A DNA stretch of 64,000 nt from Pedobacter jejuensis (lineage in GTDB: Bacteria; Bacteroidota; Bacteroidia; Sphingobacteriales; Sphingobacteriaceae), in assembly GCF_003725795.1 (NCBI RefSeq), contig NZ_RBEE01000042.1:124001-188000 (forward strand), read 5' to 3'. Every line of letters begins with the position of its first letter. The stretch's first letter is position 1. The notes beneath the pieces were generated by a model. It was not told the origin of the DNA. It made no database searches and was given only the letters and a program-made list of their open reading frames with translations. Below are positions 1 to 8,236 of this stretch, one piece after another. The translations under genes and the position numbers were made by a program.

Positions 1-661
1 AAACTATAAAACTTCCAAAAAGAAATATCCGGTGATTTACATGCATGATGGTCAGAATTTATTTCACTCCAATCCTCCACGAGGAAATGAATGGGCGGTT
101 GATTCGGTAATGGATAGTTTGATTAAAAATGGTGCTAAGGAAATGATTATTGTGGCTATCGACCATGGTGGAAAAGACCGGCTGAAAGAATATAACCCAT
201 ATGATAGCGAGTTTGGGAAAGGTGAGGGAATTGCATATGTATCCTTTTTGGTTGAAACATTGAAACCTTTTATAGATTCGAAGTATAGAACATTGAAAGA
301 TGTGAAAAATACATCCATTGTCGGGAGTTCGATGGGTGGCCTAATTTCAATGTATGCGATAGCTAAATACCCGAAGGTTTTTGGTTCTGCTGGGGTTTTT
401 AGTCCGGCGTTTTGGGTGGCACCAAAAATTTACGATGATATTGTACTTAGTTTACCAGGCATGACTGATAGCAAAGTGTATTTTGTTGCAGGCGATAAAG
501 AAAGTACAGAGATGGTTCCTGATATGAAGAAAGCTTATAATATTTTGAATACGAGTGGTAAGAAGAAAAATGTAGTGTTTGTTGAAAAGGAAGATGGGAA
601 ACATTCGGGATGGTTTTGGCATCGGGAGTTTGTTCCATTTTATAAATTTATAGCTTTATAA
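1..661 (+). CDS. putative esterase, alpha/beta-hydrolase (partial, 5' end outside window)
   Basis: This is the C-terminal part of an esterase of the enterochelin-esterase / esterase D-like alpha/beta-hydrolase family, which cleaves ester bonds in a serine-hydrolase reaction. The reading frame is open from base 2 to the stop at 659-661, and the residues before the first possible GTG at 32 (YKTSKKKYPV) match the usual run-up to the family's YMHDGQN strand. The true start is therefore outside the window. The nucleophile elbow GSSMGG lies at about 323-340, and a His near the C-terminus (KHSGWFW, about 600-620) is the probable catalytic histidine. The substrate cannot be read from the sequence. 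Confidence 0.85.
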   Translation, partial: NYKTSKKKYPVIYMHDGQNLFHSNPPRGNEWAVDSVMDSLIKNGAKEMIIVAIDHGGKDRLKEYNPYDSEFGKGEGIAYVSFLVETLKPFIDSKYRTLKDVKNTSIVGSSMGGLISMYAIAKYPKVFGSAGVFSPAFWVAPKIYDDIVLSLPGMTDSKVYFVAGDKESTEMVPDMKKAYNILNTSGKKKNVVFVEKEDGKHSGWFWHREFVPFYKFIAL

Positions 662-840
662 TCCGTTGACTAAAGTCAACGGCAATGAAAATGCAATCGC
701 CCAGAAAATTCATTGCCGTCAGTTTCAACTGATGTAAATTGCAATGAAATTGAAATCGCACAGCCAATTCAATTTACTAAGTCAATGACAGACAATGCAA
801 TCGCCCAGAAAATTCATTGCCGTCAGTTTCAACTGACGGA
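662..840. repeat. REP-like palindromic repeat cluster with a 43-bp direct repeat
   Basis: A perfect 8-bp inverted repeat with a 4-nt loop (CCGTTGAC/GTCAACGG) lies at 663-682, right after the esterase stop. A 43-bp sequence is present twice without change at 690-732 and 794-836. The second copy ends in a 9-bp hairpin CCGTCAGTT/AACTGACGG at 820-839. The core ATTCATTGCCGT recurs at 12.5-12.7 kb, so this is a dispersed family. Hairpins may also stop transcription from the esterase gene, but they lack a clear U-run. Confidence 0.75.
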
Positions 841-1107
841 ACCTAAAACATTAGTTTAGGTATTTAGCCCATCGTATCATTTAGACTTTAGTCTTCTTTA
901 GGCAGTTTTGAATTTTTGCCGAAGGATTATCAAACCCTTGTTACCTAAACCCGATTGAAGTGGAAACCAAAAGCTTTTTCAGCTTTTGTTGTAATGTAAA
1001 GGTACTGTCTTTAAAAGCAAATAAAATTTGATAAAAATTTAGCTTCTGAGAGGCATTAGTTTAAATGCCTTCCATTTGTAATATAGCGCAATAACTTTAC
1101 CTTTACT

Positions 1108-2184
1108 TCAGTGAAAGCTTCCTTCAGGAATTTTATCATGTGTAGCCTCGGAGTTTTCTGGGGCTATTATTTTTATCTCGTTATCAAACGCTGGATTATA
1201 GGCTTGGTCTTTTCTCCAAAGATAGTATGCCATTACCAATAGTTTTTTCTGTACCGCAACATAGCCCTTCATCTTTTTACCTGTTCTTTGATATACCCTT
1301 TCAAATAGGTTCTTGAATTGTGGCTGGTCATCGCGTACTGCACAGAGTGCGGGCATATGGAGAATTCTCCTTATTCTTGAATTGCCCTTTTTTGATATTT
1401 TTGTTCTTCCCACATGGTTTCGGGATTGATTTTCTACGATGTCGTAACCTGCATAACTCACCAATGAGCCTGCATTCTTAAAAAGCGCAAAGCCATTTGT
1501 TTCTGCTGCAATCACTGCAAATGATAATGTCCCTATCCCCTTTATGGATGTTATGTTCTTGCAATGGTCATTAAGAACCTGGTCTGTGCTGATGAGCTTT
1601 TCAATGGCGGTCTAAATCTCAAGGATCTTTTTTTCTATCAATCTCATAGTTTTGTTTAGTTGCTTAATGATATCCTTGCTTTGGAATTGGCTATGTTTTA
1701 TAGCTTCCAGCTGGTTGTTTAATGCGGTATGGAATTCGCTAAGGCTTTGATGCTGCCGTGTGTAACATCTAAGGTCAGCGAGCTTTTTAGTTGGTGGTAC
1801 CCATAGTTGCAGTTTTTTTTCTGCACCAATCTGTGCAAGTCCACGGGCATCAATCTTATCATTCTTAGACTTGGCGCCATTTGCCTGAAGATATTTTTTC
1901 GCCTTGTTTGGCAGTAGAATGCTTACTGAAACTGCTTGTCCGTCAATGAACCACGCAAGCTGCTCATGGTAAACCCCTGTTGCCTCCATTACACAAAAAA
2001 CCGGTATCGGATCCTTTGAATTTCGCCTTAGCCAATCCATGAAAAGCTTAAATCCAGATGTAGAATTCGAAAACTTGTGGCTGGCCTTTACTTTAACGCA
2101 TTGTTCGGTATCTATGACCGAAAGGCAACAATGAAAATCTTTTTTGGATACATCGATACCAACAGAATACTTTAGATTGATCAT
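1108..2184 (-). pseudogene. IS110-family transposase, interrupted by one in-frame amber codon
   Basis: Translated through one TAG at 1612-1614, this frame gives a 358-codon IS110 transposase. The N-terminal half has the RuvC-like DEDD domain, with Asp11 in GIDVSKK, Glu67 in VMEATGVY and Asp109/Asp112 in KNDKIDA. After the stop the same frame continues with KLISTDQVLN, a helix-hairpin-helix-like SIKGIGTLS and the Transposase_20 domain (NAGSLVSYAGY, RIRRILHMPAL). No frameshift is needed: 32 codons separate the stop from the GTG codon where a second ORF could begin. The simplest reading is a CAG or GAG to TAG mutation. The two halves are otherwise well preserved, which suggests recent inactivation or a base-call error. 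Confidence 0.88.
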
Positions 2185-2400
2185 ATTCTTAAAATTTAAG
2201 TTTGCAATCAGAAACTACTCTTAGTCCTTGCTCATTTTAATCCCTGATCCAGATAGAAGCAAATGGTCATTAGGTACTGTTCGGACTTTAAGAAAGTAAA
2301 AAGAGAGGATTATCCTTTAACGTCGACATCAGTTAACCATCGTGTCTAGCGGGACTACAACTTGCCTCCCTTTTTCTGATTATTTAATAAATATAAAGAT
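2185..2400 (-). other. IS110 5' non-coding end; candidate bridge RNA (seekRNA) region
   Basis: About 200 bp of non-coding DNA precede the transposase start and belong to the element. In IS110-family elements of the IS621 type, the non-coding end upstream of the transposase encodes a structured bridge RNA that pairs with target and donor. Position and length fit that arrangement. I could not fold the sequence or assign target- and donor-binding loops, so this is placement by analogy only. Confidence 0.3.
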
Positions 2401-2654
2401 ATGAGCGGGACTGCTTTACCCGAAGAACTACTGCAATTGCTTTCCAAAAAAAATCAATATGAATAATAATTAAACTTGATTTGCTAACTTAAGAATTGAC
2501 AAACCTTCCTTTCATCCAAATTCAATTAAACCTAAGAACAGCTATGACTACTTTCCAAAAACTCCAATATTAATTTAAAATCAACTACTGATTAAACTTG
2601 AATAACTAAGGTAACATTAACAGCCTAAACGCTTTATTTATTTAAAAAATATAT

Positions 2655-2662
2655 TAACTTTG
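2655..2662 (+). promoter_or_regulatory. enolase promoter, -7 element
   Basis: TAACTTTG matches the Bacteroidota -7 consensus TAnnTTTG. It lies 65 bp before the eno start. A weak -33 candidate (CTTTA) is about 18-20 bp upstream. Confidence 0.5.
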
Positions 2663-2670
2663 GTGTTAGG

Positions 2671-2697
2671 CTTAGTAATTGTATTTTATACACTAAG
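2671..2697. promoter_or_regulatory. TTAGTGTA-type operator upstream of eno (degenerate left half)
   Basis: The right half TACACTAAG (2689-2697) is identical to the perfect site at 36565-36585. The left half is imperfect (ATTGTA after CTTAGTA). The site sits just downstream of the predicted transcription start, a position typical of repression. It is one of four related palindromes in the window, the others being near the GlcNAc kinase gene, pfkA and a candidate sRNA. Confidence 0.55.
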
Positions 2698-2727
2698 CAG
2701 GTTAAAAAATCAATAAAATTAAATAAA

Positions 2728-4023
2728 ATGAGCATAATTGTTAATGTCCATGCCAGACAAATTCTCGATTCGAGAGGCAACCCAACTTTAGAAGTAGAAG
2801 TAGTAACAGAAGCAGGCGCTTTCGGGCGTGCAGCGGTACCAAGTGGTGCATCTACTGGTCAACACGAAGCGGTTGAGTTACGCGATGGAGATAAATCTAC
2901 ATATTTAGGTAAAGGCGTTTTAAAAGCTGTAGAAAATGTAAATACTAAAATTGCTGATGCTTTAAGAGGTATTGATGTTTTCGAACAAAATACAATTGAT
3001 AAATTAATGTTAGACCTTGATGCTACCGAAAACAAAGGTAATTTAGGTGCTAACGCAATTTTAGGTGTTTCTTTAGCGGCAGCAAAAGCGGCAGCCGATG
3101 AAATTGGCCAGCCTTTATACCGTTACATTGGTGGTGTAAATGCGAATACTTTGCCAATTCCGATGATGAACATCATTAACGGTGGTTCTCACTCTGATGC
3201 GCCAATTGCTTTCCAGGAATTTATGATTATGCCAGTAGGTGCACCATCATTTGCTGAGGCTTTACGTTGGGGAACTGAAGTTTTCCATACATTAAAAGGT
3301 ATTTTACATGATAGAGGTTTAACTACAACTGTTGGTGACGAAGGTGGCTTTGCTCCTACTTTTGATGGTACAGAAGATGCGATTGAAACGGTTTTAAAAG
3401 CGATTGAAAAAGCAGGTTACAAGCCAGGTTCTGATATTTATTTAGCATTAGATTGTGCATCATCTGAGTTTTACAAAGATGGCAAATACGATTATACCAA
3501 ATTTGAAGGCGAAAAAGGTGCCATTCGTACTAGTGAAGAGCAAGCGCAATATTTAGCTGATTTATCTGTAAAATATCCAATTATTTCGATTGAGGACGGA
3601 ATGGATGAAAATGATTGGACGGGTTGGAAAGCTTTAACTGATAAAGTTGGAGACAAAGTTCAATTGGTTGGTGATGATTTGTTTGTAACCAATGTTACGC
3701 GTTTACAACGTGGTATTGACGAAGAAATTGCAAACTCAATTTTGGTTAAGGTAAACCAGATTGGTTCGTTAACGGAAACCATTAATGCGGTATCATTAGC
3801 ACAAACAAATGGTTATACTTCAGTGATGAGTCACCGTTCTGGCGAAACTGAGGATGTTACGATTGCTGATTTAGCTGTTGCTTTAAACTGCGGACAGATT
3901 AAAACGGGTTCGGCATCTCGTTCAGATAGAATTGCAAAATACAATCAGTTACTACGTATTGAAGAAGAGTTAGGCGAAAATGCCCGTTTCATTGGTAAAA
4001 ACTTCAAATACGCGAAGAAATAA
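2728..4023 (+). CDS. eno: enolase (phosphopyruvate hydratase)
   Basis: Enolase catalyses the reversible dehydration of 2-phosphoglycerate to phosphoenolpyruvate in the cytoplasm. The 431-residue length is standard. The N-terminal segment has HARQILDSRGNPT and the flexible-loop sequence GRAAVPSGASTG. The barrel has GDEGGFAP and the metal-ligand segments ALDCASSEF, ISIEDGMDEND and LVGDDLFVTN. The catalytic and signature segments VKVNQIGS and SHRSGETED are intact. A TAnnTTTG promoter and a TTAGTGTA-type palindrome lie upstream, linking it to the pfkA/gapA operon at 33-36 kb. A strong intrinsic terminator follows at 4130, so transcription is probably monocistronic. Confidence 0.98.
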   Translation: MSIIVNVHARQILDSRGNPTLEVEVVTEAGAFGRAAVPSGASTGQHEAVELRDGDKSTYLGKGVLKAVENVNTKIADALRGIDVFEQNTIDKLMLDLDATENKGNLGANAILGVSLAAAKAAADEIGQPLYRYIGGVNANTLPIPMMNIINGGSHSDAPIAFQEFMIMPVGAPSFAEALRWGTEVFHTLKGILHDRGLTTTVGDEGGFAPTFDGTEDAIETVLKAIEKAGYKPGSDIYLALDCASSEFYKDGKYDYTKFEGEKGAIRTSEEQAQYLADLSVKYPIISIEDGMDENDWTGWKALTDKVGDKVQLVGDDLFVTNVTRLQRGIDEEIANSILVKVNQIGSLTETINAVSLAQTNGYTSVMSHRSGETEDVTIADLAVALNCGQIKTGSASRSDRIAKYNQLLRIEEELGENARFIGKNFKYAKK

Positions 4024-4030
4024 ACCAGTT

Positions 4031-4090
4031 TGTCATTCTGAGCTTGTCGAAGAACTCTTCTACAACTGTTTGGACAAGCTCAACATGACA
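4031..4090. repeat. dispersed inverted repeat, TGTCAT...ATGACA family
   Basis: This is an imperfect long hairpin: TGTCAT-TC-TGAGCTTGTC on the left and GACAAGCTCA-AC-ATGACA on the right. Related copies lie at 9448-9505 and 48363-48417, with a half copy at 9017-9039. All are intergenic and several lie next to gene 3' ends. Confidence 0.8.
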
Positions 4091-4129
4091 GTTGCTTTAA
4101 TGTTAACAAGTTGAAAAACTTATTTGTAG

Positions 4130-4167
4130 AACATCCGGAGATTTTAAATCTTCGGATGTTTTTTTAT
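4130..4167 (+). terminator. intrinsic terminator after eno
   Basis: A long hairpin (AACATCCGGAGATTT / AAATCTTCGGATGTT, one G-T wobble) is followed by a run of T at 4159-4166. It ends the eno transcript. Confidence 0.85.
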
Positions 4168-4174
4168 ACATTTA

Positions 4175-4262
4175 CGTCATTGCGAGGCATGATAAATTCA
4201 TACTATTGTCTTATGGATAGAAATCTATTGCTTTGAGATTGCTTCGTACATCGCAATGACGA
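4175..4262. repeat. dispersed CGTCATTGCGAGGC-type inverted repeat
   Basis: The element begins CGTCATTGCGAGGC and ends CATCGCAATGACG, with an imperfect inverted interior. A related fragment (GATTGCTTCGG ... CCTCGCAATGACGG) lies at about 13124-13165. It is a widespread type of intergenic palindrome in Bacteroidota and ends just before the next gene. Confidence 0.65.
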
Positions 4263-4278
4263 TTTTTTCGAGAAAATT

Positions 4279-4578
4279 ATGAAACGTTTAATAGACCTTT
4301 TCCGCAATAAATATTTTCTGGCAACAGTTGCTTTTGCCATGTGGATGCTGTTTTTCGATAAAAACGATATGATGTCGCAATACGAATACCGCAGCCAAGC
4401 GAACAAATTACAAGAAGAAAAGGAATATTTCGAGAAAGAAACTGCTCAGGTTAAAAAGGATTTAAACGAACTGAATACCAATCTAAATACAGCTGAAAAG
4501 TTTGCCCGCGAAAAATATTTCATGAAAAAAGATAATGAAGATGTTTTTGTGATTATTCATGAAGAAAAGAAAGACTAG
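4279..4578 (+). CDS. FtsB/DivIC-family septum formation protein
   Basis: This 99-residue protein has the layout of the DivIC/FtsB family. It has a short basic N-terminus, one membrane helix at about residues 11-26 (YFLATVAFAMWMLFF), a coiled coil at about 33-80 rich in E and K (QANKLQEEKEYFEKE), and a C-terminal segment REKYFMKKDNEDVFVI typical of the family. Such proteins bridge early and late divisome components at the septum. It follows eno directly, an arrangement I recall from related Bacteroidota, but the strong terminator between them implies its own promoter, which I could not locate. Confidence 0.85.
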   Translation: MKRLIDLFRNKYFLATVAFAMWMLFFDKNDMMSQYEYRSQANKLQEEKEYFEKETAQVKKDLNELNTNLNTAEKFAREKYFMKKDNEDVFVIIHEEKKD

Positions 4579-4704
4579 AAGAAGATTTTTAGAACAGGAT
4601 TTTGGAATAGGATTTTTAGGATTTTAGGATAAGGCAGGATTTAGGAGTAGATTAAAAGAATCTAACATTTTTCCTCTTACGCCATACATCTCACACTATC
4701 CATA

Positions 4705-4779
4705 TTACATCAAAACATTTTACATCAAACTACATCATACCTCTAACATCATCCATTTTACATCAAAACATTTTACATC
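4705..4779. repeat. 22-bp direct repeat in AT-rich spacer
   Basis: A 22-bp sequence of the type TTACATCAAAACATT... occurs exactly at 4705-4726 and 4758-4779, with further ACATCA fragments between. It occupies the spacer between two convergent genes. Confidence 0.7.
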
Positions 4780-4781
4780 TA

Positions 4782-6866
4782 CTAGAGTTCTCCATTTCGT
4801 TTTCTAAAAAACCATTCTACACTTAGCAAAACCAAAATTAAACCGAATAGCCATTTCATGTTAATCAGTTCATCGTATTTGCGGTCTTCGTAACTGATGG
4901 TTTTAATGTTTTCATTTTTCAAGATTTCATCGGCAATTTTCAATAAATCTTGTGGCATAAAAAGTTTACCATTGCTTTGTTTAGAAATGGCGTTTAACAA
5001 TTGATGGTTGGCTGTGGTTTGCTGGTATTCAGCAATTAAAGCATTAATGTAAAAACTACCAGACGCTATAAATTTCTTTCCACCTAATGTTGTATTTGCG
5101 GTGTAAGCATAATTTCCTGCCGTCATGGTTCCGGCATCAAGTTGATAGGCATTTTCGGTTTTCGAGAACGTATAATTGAATAATTTACCTGCCTCATTTT
5201 TAACTTGCAAATTCACTTCAGGGTCATTTACAGCCTGATAGCTTTCATTATACAGTGTAGCATTAAACTGAATAGATTCATTTTCATCGTAAGCAGATTT
5301 AGAAGTGAAAACCTTAAATCTTCTCTTATCATCTTTTACGGAAAGGTATTGAACTGTTTTGGAAATCAAATCATTCAAGCTCGATTGTTCGACTTCATTT
5401 TCGGCTTCAGATAGTTTCCAACGCCACAAACCTTCTCCCATTAAATATCCAGCTTTTACACCATTATCATTGGTAAAAAACAGAAGTGGTTGCTGCGTAC
5501 TTATCTTGCCAATACGCTGATTAAAAACTGGTGTAGCACTTGCATTAACTGTCAACCTACCAAATGGAGTTAGCAGAGGGTCGAAAGTAGAAAAGGTCTT
5601 TTTATCTTCTTCTGATAAGCTGAAACTCGTAAATCCATTGGCAAAATCTGGATAAACTTCTTGAATGGAACCATTTGCAGAACTTAAATTAACCTGATTT
5701 TGAATTTGATTAAAGGCATTTACACCACTTTGAGCGCCCAAAATATACCAAATCGGTTTCTTTGAAGCGATTACCTTTTGCAAAAATGCAGATGAAATAT
5801 CCTGCGCATCAGGCAATTGGTAAAGCACAATTAAATCATACTTTGAAGGCTCAGTCGAATTTAAATCATCAGCAAGAGCAAGTTTTGCTTCATAATGTTT
5901 ATTAAGTGAAATCGCTTCTTTAAGAACACCCAAATCTGGATGTGGCGAAACTCCAGCCAGCAAAACTTTCTGCCTGCCATCAATAACTTCTATATAAAAC
6001 GTTTGCGAATTATTTTTTGTTGTAATTTCATTTGGAACAGTAGCCAGCTGAACGGTATATTTTTGAACTCCAATTTTGCCTGCATGCAACTTTATAGGTA
6101 TAGTTTTAACAAATGAGTTGTTATCAATGGCAATATTTTGCTGTGATACCTTCCCCCCATTCTGGCTAATCGTTATCGCTGTATTTTCTCTATCACTTTG
6201 AAATGCCTGAACCTGCACTTCAACGGTAAAATCATCATCTAAATAAACAATGTTATTATAATTTACATTCGAGATTAAAACATCGCGTTTAGGGATGCTA
6301 TCACCCAAAGCAATTGTATAAACCGGTGCATTTATTTGATTGATGCTGTACAATGGATTGCCACCATGATTGAAAATACCATCAGTAGCCAGAACAATTG
6401 CACCGACGTTCCTATTGGCATATTCGTCCTTAACCTTCTGAAAAAACGCTGAGGCATCTGTTAACTTTCCCTGATTTTTAAAATCAAATCCATCCGCTAC
6501 TGAATCGCCAAAATTGTAGGTTTTTACTTCGTATTTATCTGAAAGTTTATTTTTTAATGCTTTTAAATTTTGTTCATAGAGTTTCTGGTCGAAACGGGTG
6601 GCTTTAACTTGCCCTACCGATAAAGAGTTATCTTGCCCAATAATGATTACAGGCTTATCTAATGTATAATTTAGAGTCTTGATTAGTGGAGCGAATAAAA
6701 GCCATGCTATTGCGGTAACAGCAACCATTCTGATGGCGGCCAATCCATATCTTAACTGTTTATCAAGATTTCTATTTCCGAGATAAAGCAACCATGAATA
6801 TAAAACACCTAGCGCAAGGCAACCCAGAAAATACAAAATAGAAGTACCAGCAAAAAAGCCATTCAT
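4782..6866 (-). CDS. large membrane-anchored protein with vWA-like domain (BatA/BatB-like, function unknown)
   Basis: This 694-residue protein is held in the membrane at both ends. The N-terminus has two hydrophobic helices (about residues 7-27 and 40-62), and the C-terminus has one (MKWLFGLILVLLSVEWFF) followed by RKRNGEL. After the N-terminal helices comes a von Willebrand-A-like fold with a degenerate MIDAS start (DNSLSVGQ) and a conserved LATDGIFNHGGNP segment. Beta-sandwich-like repeats follow. Its closest known type is the large vWA/glutamine-amidotransferase-like membrane proteins of Bacteroidota, which are mostly uncharacterised. No operon partner is evident, because the repeat array at 6905-7404 lies directly upstream. 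Confidence 0.7.
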   Translation of the reverse strand: MNGFFAGTSILYFLGCLALGVLYSWLLYLGNRNLDKQLRYGLAAIRMVAVTAIAWLLFAPLIKTLNYTLDKPVIIIGQDNSLSVGQVKATRFDQKLYEQNLKALKNKLSDKYEVKTYNFGDSVADGFDFKNQGKLTDASAFFQKVKDEYANRNVGAIVLATDGIFNHGGNPLYSINQINAPVYTIALGDSIPKRDVLISNVNYNNIVYLDDDFTVEVQVQAFQSDRENTAITISQNGGKVSQQNIAIDNNSFVKTIPIKLHAGKIGVQKYTVQLATVPNEITTKNNSQTFYIEVIDGRQKVLLAGVSPHPDLGVLKEAISLNKHYEAKLALADDLNSTEPSKYDLIVLYQLPDAQDISSAFLQKVIASKKPIWYILGAQSGVNAFNQIQNQVNLSSANGSIQEVYPDFANGFTSFSLSEEDKKTFSTFDPLLTPFGRLTVNASATPVFNQRIGKISTQQPLLFFTNDNGVKAGYLMGEGLWRWKLSEAENEVEQSSLNDLISKTVQYLSVKDDKRRFKVFTSKSAYDENESIQFNATLYNESYQAVNDPEVNLQVKNEAGKLFNYTFSKTENAYQLDAGTMTAGNYAYTANTTLGGKKFIASGSFYINALIAEYQQTTANHQLLNAISKQSNGKLFMPQDLLKIADEILKNENIKTISYEDRKYDELINMKWLFGLILVLLSVEWFFRKRNGEL

Positions 6867-6904
6867 ATTTTATAAAGATGCTAATTTTGAGGAACTTTTC
6901 CAGT

Positions 6905-7404
6905 TATTTAACCGCAAAGACCATAAAGAATTTACGCAAAGAAAAGCCAAGTTAAGTTTTTAGTTTAGTGGACATAGAATAAAGGCACCCTTCTTAAAAA
7001 CCTATCTTAGCGTTCTTTGCGACTTAGTATTTAGAAAATCTTCAAGACTTTTGCGGTTAAATCGTTAATTTATTTAACCGCAAGAACACAACGAATTTAC
7101 GCAAAGAAAAGCCAAGTTAAGTTTTTAGTTTAGTGGACATATGATAAAGGCACCCTTCTTAAAAAACCAGCTTAGCGTTCTTTGCGACTTAGTATTTAGA
7201 AAATCTTCGCGACCTTTGCGGTTAAATCGTTAATTTATTTAACCGAAAAGAACACAAAGAATTTACGCAAAGAAAAGCCAAGTTTAACTTTTTATCCATG
7301 AAGCACAAAATCAAAAGCATAATTTAAAAAACCCAGCTTAGCGTTCTTTGAGATTCAGCGATTAGAAAATCTTCGCGACCTTTGCGGTTAAATCGTTAAT
7401 TTAT
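6905..7404. repeat. three tandem copies of a ~165-bp palindromic element
   Basis: The motif TTTACGCAAAGAAAAGCCAA recurs at 6931, 7096 and 7262, giving a period of 165-166 bp. Each unit begins near TTTAACCG(C/A)AA(A)GA and ends CTTTTGCGGTTAAA or CTTTGCGGTTAAA, so every unit is itself a long imperfect inverted repeat. Units 1 and 2 are nearly identical, and unit 3 has diverged in the middle. It fills almost all of the 562-bp gap between the vWA-like gene and the L,D-transpeptidase gene. No ORF is present. Confidence 0.9.
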
Positions 7405-7428
7405 TTAGCTTTAACCAAACCAAATTTC

Positions 7429-8163
7429 ATGAAATTATTCTGCTTATCGTTTCTGCTATTCTTAAGTCTTATGGCCAATGCCCAAAACAACTTCAAAGCA
7501 TCTCAAATTAAATTCGAAAGAGTAGAGAATGCCTATCAGGAAAAATGGGAAACATTACAGAAGTTTATAAAATCAGCTGGCTACGGCAAAGAATTCTCTA
7601 TGGTAATAAATGCTTACAAAGCAGAAGGAAAATTGGAAATTTGGTTGAAAAGCAAAGCAGATAAAAACTATTCTTTATTCAGAACTTACGATTTCTGTGC
7701 GCATTCTGGCATGTTAGGGCCAAAAGTTATCGAAGGCGATAAACAAACGCCGGAAGGATTTTACTACATTAATGTTTTCAATCCGATGAGTAGTTTTCAT
7801 TTATCTTTAGGTGTAAACTACCCAAATTCAGTTGACTTAGCGAGAACTGGAAAAGATAGAAAACCAGGCGGCGAAATTTACATTCATGGAAATTGCGTAA
7901 CAGTAGGTTGCATCCCGTTAACGGACGATAAGATAAAGGAAGTTTACGTTTTAGCTGTTGAAGCTAAAAATTCGGGTCAGGAAAAAATCCCTGTCAACAT
8001 TTATCCATTCAAAATGACTGATGGAAATATGAAAAAGTATACGAAAGAATTTCCCGCACAGTTAAGCTTTTGGAAAAGCTTGCAACCTGGATATTTGGCT
8101 TTTGAGAAAAATAAAAGCGCAGTAAATATTAAAGAAGTAAAAGGAAAGTATGTTGTAAAATAG
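7429..8163 (+). CDS. YafK-like L,D-transpeptidase family protein
   Basis: This 244-residue exported protein has a signal peptide (MKLFCLSFLLFLSLMANAQ) and a YkuD-type L,D-transpeptidase catalytic domain. The active-site region reads EIYIHGNCVTVGCIPLTDD: the His of IHG and the Cys of VGC are the expected catalytic residues. YkuD domains cut or form cross-links at meso-diaminopimelate in peptidoglycan. The YafK/DpaA subgroup, which this resembles in length and motif, detaches proteins from the wall in Escherichia coli. The precise reaction here is inferred. The gene stands alone between the repeat array and a hairpin. Confidence 0.82.
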   Translation: MKLFCLSFLLFLSLMANAQNNFKASQIKFERVENAYQEKWETLQKFIKSAGYGKEFSMVINAYKAEGKLEIWLKSKADKNYSLFRTYDFCAHSGMLGPKVIEGDKQTPEGFYYINVFNPMSSFHLSLGVNYPNSVDLARTGKDRKPGGEIYIHGNCVTVGCIPLTDDKIKEVYVLAVEAKNSGQEKIPVNIYPFKMTDGNMKKYTKEFPAQLSFWKSLQPGYLAFEKNKSAVNIKEVKGKYVVK

Positions 8164-8165
8164 AA

Positions 8166-8196
8166 AACCTACTAGCGTTTTTATTGCTAGTAGGTT
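8166..8196. terminator. hairpin terminator after the L,D-transpeptidase gene
   Basis: Perfect 11-bp arms AACCTACTAGC / GCTAGTAGGTT enclose a 9-nt loop, three bases after the stop codon. The T-rich tract after it is not immediate, so termination may be imperfect or shared with the convergent fabG. Confidence 0.65.
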
Positions 8197-8236
8197 GTAA
8201 GCTTTTTATTTTTGGTCTTTAAGCTTTCAGCCTAAA

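Larger units (their letters stand above)
960..2400 (-). mobile_element. IS110-family insertion sequence (decayed; ends approximate)
   Basis: A DEDD-type transposase gene on the minus strand is flanked by non-coding DNA on both sides, as in IS110-family elements, which lack terminal inverted repeats and usually make no target duplication. The exact ends cannot be set from sequence alone. A 9-bp sequence AGCGGGACT occurs at 2348-2356 and 2404-2412 on the upstream side. A CAAAAGCT/AGCTTTTG hairpin lies at about 968-988 on the other side. These may belong to a repeat the element inserted into. The transposase carries a premature stop, so the copy is probably not autonomous. Confidence 0.6.

Noticed and set aside
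2185..2400. Riboswitch or attenuator for eno
   Set aside because: The region belongs to the IS110 end and lies before the eno promoter, so it would not be in the eno leader.
4203..4406. 67-residue ORF opposite the DivIC-like gene
   Set aside because: It overlaps the repeat at 4175-4262 and the start of a credible gene on the other strand.
6905..7404. CRISPR array
   Set aside because: The repeat units are about 165 bp, adjoin without unique spacers and are palindromic. No cas genes are near.
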